Shown in pieces: positions 60,317 to 64,000 of a DNA stretch of 64,000 nt. Under the pieces are notes generated by a model that saw only the letters and a program-made list of their open reading frames with translations, ran no database searches and was not told the DNA's origin. Numbering within the stretch: the first letter of the stretch is position 1; each line of letters begins with the position of its first letter. A program made the translations under genes and the position numbers. Source of the DNA: Flavobacterium rivuli WB 3.3-2 = DSM 21788 (GTDB lineage Bacteria > Bacteroidota > Bacteroidia > Flavobacteriales > Flavobacteriaceae); assembly GCF_000378485.1 (NCBI RefSeq), contig NZ_KB899968.1, positions 124,001-188,000 on the forward strand. The letters are read 5' to 3'.

Positions 60317-60736
60317 ATGAAAAAAATTGCCCTGCTGCTTTTTACATCCTTTGCTATATTTTCATGCAGCAATAAGGTAGATATTGATGATCTGTCTAAA
60401 ATTAACGGTTACTGGGAAATAGAATCGGTTATAATGCCTGATGGAAATGAGAAGGATTATACAGTAAACCCTACCATAGATTATTTTGAAATTAAAGGTA
60501 AATCAGGTTTCCGTAAAAAGGTAATGCCTCAGTTTGATGGTAGTTACAGGGTAAACGACCTTTCTGAAAAGATAACCATTATACAGAAAGATAATAAAGT
60601 TTACATGGATTATGCCACTAATTATGCCAAATGGCAGGAAGAGTTAGTAGAGCTTGATCATGACTTACTTGTGGTAAAAAACCAGCATGGCATAGAATAC
60701 CACTATAAAAAACCAAAACCTTTTTCTGTAAAATAA
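60317..60736 (+). CDS. Small lipoprotein, lipocalin-like fold possible
   Basis: 139 residues with lipobox IFSC and a beta-rich mature part starting DIDDLSKINGYWEIESVIMP, which is the opening of many lipocalin-like DUF domains. The stop overlaps the start of the DUF721 gene by one base (TAATG), so they share a message. Confidence 0.78.
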   Translation: MKKIALLLFTSFAIFSCSNKVDIDDLSKINGYWEIESVIMPDGNEKDYTVNPTIDYFEIKGKSGFRKKVMPQFDGSYRVNDLSEKITIIQKDNKVYMDYATNYAKWQEELVELDHDLLVVKNQHGIEYHYKKPKPFSVK

Positions 60737-61032
60737 TGGCAAAGCGGCTTAACGAAAACAGCTCTATAGGCGATGTGCTTAAAGAGATCATGCAGGTTAA
60801 TAACCTGCAGCAGGGAATGGATAAGATAGATGTGCGCGATGCCTGGAAAAGCTTAATGGGTAATGGCGTTAATAACTATACCCGCGAAATTATGCTAAAG
60901 GGTACCACGCTTTATGTAGAGCTTACATCGGCAGTATTACGTGAGGAGTTAAGTTACGGCAAGGCAAAGATAGTTAGCATGATTAATACCGAACTGGGCC
61001 GGGAAGTGGTTAAAGATGTGGTATTACGATAA
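60736..61032 (+). CDS. DUF721 domain protein
   Basis: 98 residues: SIGDVLKEIMQVNNLQQGMD, then VRDAWKSLMGNGVNNYTREI and SAVLREELSYGKAKIVSMIN, matching DUF721 (DciA-like), proposed as a helicase loader/operator. Translated with the upstream lipoprotein. Confidence 0.88.
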   Translation: MAKRLNENSSIGDVLKEIMQVNNLQQGMDKIDVRDAWKSLMGNGVNNYTREIMLKGTTLYVELTSAVLREELSYGKAKIVSMINTELGREVVKDVVLR

Positions 61033-61035
61033 CAA

Positions 61036-61070
61036 CAAAAGGCTGCATGTAGCAGCCTTTATATTTTATT
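61036..61070. terminator. Convergent terminator between DUF721 and porin genes
   Basis: AAAGGCTGC / GCAGCCTTT hairpin with an ATGTA loop then TATATTTTATT. Confidence 0.82.
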
Positions 61071-61081
61071 TTTGATTGGTA

Positions 61082-61714
61082 TTAGAATTTAAATCCTACG
61101 CCTAACTGGAAAACAGAGTTTTGTATGTTTGCATCTTTAGCAATATCTGTAAGGTCTCTTACGTATCTTGCAGTTGCAAATAAACCGCTTTCAGTCTGGA
61201 AAGTAAGTCCACCTGCTGCACCTACCTGGAATGTTTTAAAATCAGGAGCTGCCGGGTTGTCTTCTAAATCAATATCACCGTTGTCAGAATTTGGGTTAAA
61301 ATCAAACTCATCATTTACAAGGAAGCTAAACTGTGGCCCTACCTCTATGCTAAGCCCTTTTACAATGTAAAATTTAGCTAATACCGGTACATTGATATAA
61401 TCTAACTGTAGCTCTGCTTTATCGCCGTCACTGCCCCTAAAATCATATTCGGCACCCTGACCAGAATATAACGCCTCTACCTGTACAGAAAATATATCTG
61501 CGACAGGGATCTCTGCAAATGCTCCTACATGAAAACTTGTCCTTGAGTCCGGGCTATCAATATCGCCACCATCAAGTGTTGCAAAGTTTACACCACCTTT
61601 TACACCAAAGCTTACAGCCATAGAATCTTTGTTGCTTGCATCTTCCTGAGCATTTGCTACACTTACAGCACCTAATAAAAGTGCACTTACAGATAATAAT
61701 TTAAATAGTTTCAT
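61082..61714 (-). CDS. Outer-membrane beta-barrel protein (porin/PorT-like family)
   Basis: 210 residues from ATG 61714 (the second of two adjacent Met codons) with signal peptide ending VSVANAQ. Eight-strand barrel pattern: VSFGVKGGVNFATLDGGDID, SVQVEALYSGQGAEYDFRG, INVPVLAKFYIVKGLSIEV, GAAGGLTFQTESGLFATARY and the terminal GVGFKF with the aromatic end. Probably an outer-membrane protein of the OMP_b-brl_2 family. Confidence 0.88.
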   Translation of the reverse strand: MKLFKLLSVSALLLGAVSVANAQEDASNKDSMAVSFGVKGGVNFATLDGGDIDSPDSRTSFHVGAFAEIPVADIFSVQVEALYSGQGAEYDFRGSDGDKAELQLDYINVPVLAKFYIVKGLSIEVGPQFSFLVNDEFDFNPNSDNGDIDLEDNPAAPDFKTFQVGAAGGLTFQTESGLFATARYVRDLTDIAKDANIQNSVFQLGVGFKF

Positions 61715-61806
61715 CATTAAATAGTTTTAGTTTTGTGAGTTCAAAATTATATCAATAGTATTGCTGTAATTCCGAAGGAATTCTTAATTCACATAACTTT
61801 AACCGT

Positions 61807-62712
61807 ATGAAAAGCTGGGTTAAATACATAAACGACTACAAATCCTACCTTAAAATAGAGCGTGGGCTATCGGTTAATTCGGTTACAAATTATGCGTTTG
61901 ATATGCAAAAGCTAACTGATTACCTGACTGATAACTCTATTAATGTGTCGCCTGTAAATATTACAGATGATACCCTGCAACAGTTTATTTATGATGTATC
62001 ATCTCAGGGATTAAGTGCGCGGTCCAGGGCACGGTTAATTTCGGGTCTTAAGAGTTTTTTTAACTTTTTAGTGTTCGAAGACTACCGAAAAGACATGCCA
62101 ATGGAGCTTATTGAAGTGCCAAAAATAGGCAGGAAGTTGCCCGATACGCTTTCTACAGCCGAAATAGACAGCCTTATTGCAGCGATAAATCTTAGTACTG
62201 CCGAGGGCGAACGCAACCGTGCCATACTGGAAACCTTATATAGTTGTGGGCTTAGGGTATCAGAACTGGTTACATTAAGGTTGTCAGATCTTTTTTTCGA
62301 TGAAGGTTTTATTAAAATTACCGGTAAGGGCAACAAGCAAAGATTTGTACCTATAGGCAGTTTTACTCAAAAATATATCGATCTGTATACAACAACTATA
62401 CGCCCACATTTAAATATTAATAAGGGGCATGAAGATACTTTGTTTTTAAACAGGTGGGGCAGAGGGCTAACCAGAGCTATGGTATTTACAATTATAAAGC
62501 AGTTAGCTGTAAAAATAAATTTGCAAAAAAGTATTAGCCCGCACACATTCAGGCACTCATTTGCAACACATTTACTCGAAAACGGTGCCGATCTTAGGTC
62601 TATACAGCTTATGCTGGGACACGAATCTATAACAACAACTGAAATTTATGTGCATCTTGACCGAAAATTTCTTAATATTGTGTTAAATAAGTACCATCCA
62701 AGAAAAAACTAA
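61807..62712 (+). CDS. xerD: Site-specific tyrosine recombinase XerD
   Basis: 301 residues. N-terminal core-binding domain (YKSYLKIERGLSVNSVTNYA) and catalytic domain with the nucleophile set: Arg in CGLRVSELVTL, Lys in GKGNKQRFVPI, HTFRHSFATHLLENGADLRS (His-Arg) and LGHESITTTEIYVHLD (His and the catalytic Tyr). Length and motifs match XerD, which with XerC resolves chromosome dimers at dif. No dif site was recognised here. Confidence 0.94.
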   Translation: MKSWVKYINDYKSYLKIERGLSVNSVTNYAFDMQKLTDYLTDNSINVSPVNITDDTLQQFIYDVSSQGLSARSRARLISGLKSFFNFLVFEDYRKDMPMELIEVPKIGRKLPDTLSTAEIDSLIAAINLSTAEGERNRAILETLYSCGLRVSELVTLRLSDLFFDEGFIKITGKGNKQRFVPIGSFTQKYIDLYTTTIRPHLNINKGHEDTLFLNRWGRGLTRAMVFTIIKQLAVKINLQKSISPHTFRHSFATHLLENGADLRSIQLMLGHESITTTEIYVHLDRKFLNIVLNKYHPRKN

Positions 62713-62763
62713 CTTTTTTTGAGATATATGGATAAAAAATATTTTTATTTAAGTATCTAAGCT

Positions 62764-62771
62764 TATTTTTG
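62764..62771 (+). promoter_or_regulatory. -7 promoter element of the histidine kinase gene
   Basis: TATTTTTG (TAnnTTTG) about 24 bases before the ATG at 62795. Confidence 0.55.
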
Positions 62772-62794
62772 TAACTAAATTGGCTTTATTCACG

Positions 62795-64000
62795 ATGTCC
62801 CAAATAGATGATGCAGAAAGCGATAGCGCTTTTTATAAGAAACTGATTGATGAGATTCCTGATCTCATATTTAAAGCCATTTTTAACGATGGTACATTTA
62901 AGGTGGTTTTTTGTAACGAATCGATAACTGATTTGTTAGAAATTACCCCTCAAATGTTTATGGATAATCCGGACACGCTAACTTATGAGCGTATTATACC
63001 CGACGACCAGCAGGTTTTTTTAAAAAAGATGCAGGTTTCTAAAAAAAAGCAGGAAAGATATAATCACGAATTTAGGGTAATGCTACCCAATAAGGGTTTG
63101 CGATGGATGCGCATAACGGGTAAGGCAGAAAAGATGGCCGATAAATCGGTTATGTTTTACTCGCGCATAAGCGATATTACTGATTTTAAGCAGCATGAAG
63201 AGAAAATGAAACTCGCCGATGAGCGTTTTGAATTTGCCATGAAAGCTTCATCTGAAGGTATTTGGGATATGAATATTATAGACGAGGAAGTTTACTTTTC
63301 CGGGCAGTTAATGAAAATAATTGGTAAGGAAGAGAAAGAACTTGTAGTACCGGCATCGTTCTGGACGGAGAGGATACATCCCGACGATATACAGCTTTAT
63401 AATAATACAAGGCAAAAACACCTTACAAAAAAAACACCTTATTACGAGAGCGTTTACCGCGTTTTAACAGATCAGGGCAAATACCGCTGGGTATTGAGCA
63501 GGGGCAAAATTATAAAATATAACAGTGATGGTAAACCTTTAAGGGCTGTAGGTACTTTGCGGGACATTACCCAGATAAAGGATAAAGAGATACAGCTGGG
63601 CAATACCCTTAATATAATAGGCGACCAAAATAACAGGCTAAGCAATTTTGCGCACATAGTTTCGCACAACCTTCGGTCTCACGCCAGTAATTTAAAAATG
63701 CTGCTCGACCTGTTTAAAAATGCAGATAACGACGAAAGAGACGAGATGCTGCAACACCTCGAAGGTATATCAGATGGGCTTAGTATAACCATAAGCCACT
63801 TAAAAGAACTTGTAGAAATACAGACAGAGATAAAAAATGTAAAGGAAACATTAAACCTGAGACACTATCTTAAAAACATATTATCTATACTGCATAACGA
63901 AATTACAAAGCATAGTGTTACCATAGAAATTAATATACCGCTTGATGTAACGGTAGAATATAATCCTGCTTATTTAGAAAGTATATTGCTTAATTTTACC
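62795..64000 (+). CDS. PAS-domain sensor histidine kinase (3' end outside window)
   Basis: 402 residues are visible from ATG 62795 (MSQIDDAESDSAFYKKLIDE); the frame runs off the right edge. Two PAS domains are seen (about residues 15-130 and 140-265, with FWTERIHPDDIQLYNN and RAVGTLRDITQIKDKE), then a histidine kinase dimerization helix with the phospho-acceptor His in FAHIVSHNLRSHASNLKMLL. No membrane segments, so a cytoplasmic sensor. The ATPase domain begins near the edge. The signal is unknown. Confidence 0.9.
   Translation, partial: MSQIDDAESDSAFYKKLIDEIPDLIFKAIFNDGTFKVVFCNESITDLLEITPQMFMDNPDTLTYERIIPDDQQVFLKKMQVSKKKQERYNHEFRVMLPNKGLRWMRITGKAEKMADKSVMFYSRISDITDFKQHEEKMKLADERFEFAMKASSEGIWDMNIIDEEVYFSGQLMKIIGKEEKELVVPASFWTERIHPDDIQLYNNTRQKHLTKKTPYYESVYRVLTDQGKYRWVLSRGKIIKYNSDGKPLRAVGTLRDITQIKDKEIQLGNTLNIIGDQNNRLSNFAHIVSHNLRSHASNLKMLLDLFKNADNDERDEMLQHLEGISDGLSITISHLKELVEIQTEIKNVKETLNLRHYLKNILSILHNEITKHSVTIEINIPLDVTVEYNPAYLESILLNFT

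Overview
The window looks like a chromosomal segment of a Flavobacterium-like member of the Bacteroidota. The evidence is gene content: Por-type (T9SS) sorting tails, an oversized LepB, and several families typical of flavobacteria (TIGR02757, DUF4476, DUF5683, DUF4295, DUF721). Many promoters also carry the Bacteroidota -7 element TAnnTTTG. The DNA is AT-rich. Apart from the repeats listed and one gene-sized insertion, most of it reads as ordinary core genome.

Layout. 1-3.9 kb: 3' end of mutL, two rhomboid proteases and a membrane-anchored EEP-family phosphatase/nuclease. 3.9-9.6 kb (minus strand): parA-parB-DUF5683-dapB-lepB, then WbqC, with a four-helix-bundle gene inserted between lepB and wbqC. 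9.8-20.3 kb (mostly minus): a three-repeat T9SS-secreted protein, an SDR reductase, glutamate dehydrogenase, DUF72 + Nei, a lipoprotein esterase, rplS, small proteins and an AraC regulator. 20.5-21.8 kb: hxlB-hxlA (ribulose monophosphate pathway). 21.9-33 kb: acetyltransferase, a peroxiredoxin/thioredoxin operon, amino acid permease, slipin, a CLC-type transporter behind a fluoride riboswitch, an esterase, a metal-binding protein, TIGR02757, a membrane protein and a LolD-like ATPase. 33-47.8 kb: msrA, AI-2E family permease, two unknown genes, an ABC-F protein, a degenerate methyltransferase, DUF4476, Hsp20, a glycosyltransferase, an E2 acyltransferase and a delta-60 repeat secreted protein. 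53-64 kb: VanX-like dipeptidase, exonuclease, FAH protein, Hpt protein, cinA, rpmB-rpmG-DUF4295-ftsY, surface proteins, DUF721, porin, xerD and a partial PAS histidine kinase.

The most remarkable region is 47.8-53.4 kb. A divergent WYL-domain regulator faces a gene for a TROVE (Ro60-like) ring protein. This is followed by about 1.3 kb of non-coding DNA and then an RtcB RNA ligase. By hand-folding, the non-coding DNA resolves into eight tandem Y-RNA-like units. Each has a variable outer stem with compensatory changes, a nearly invariant internal loop (UGCCG or UGUCG opposite UUGC) and a second covarying stem. Most then carry a tRNA-like domain. In the fullest copies this domain is a circularly permuted tRNA: T-arm, closed acceptor-like hairpin, then D-arm, with the Y stem in the place of the anticodon stem. 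Other copies have lost the D-arm or acceptor hairpin, and the last copy has lost the tRNA-like part entirely. Three related GC-rich hairpins lie between units 2-5. Repeated ACTGCGCA boxes, including a perfect 12-bp inverted repeat, sit between the WYL gene and the TROVE gene and are the likely operator. This is probably an inducible RNA quality-control/repair system. An Ro60 ring with an unusually large, diversifying Y RNA family and an RNA ligase is the part most worth study.
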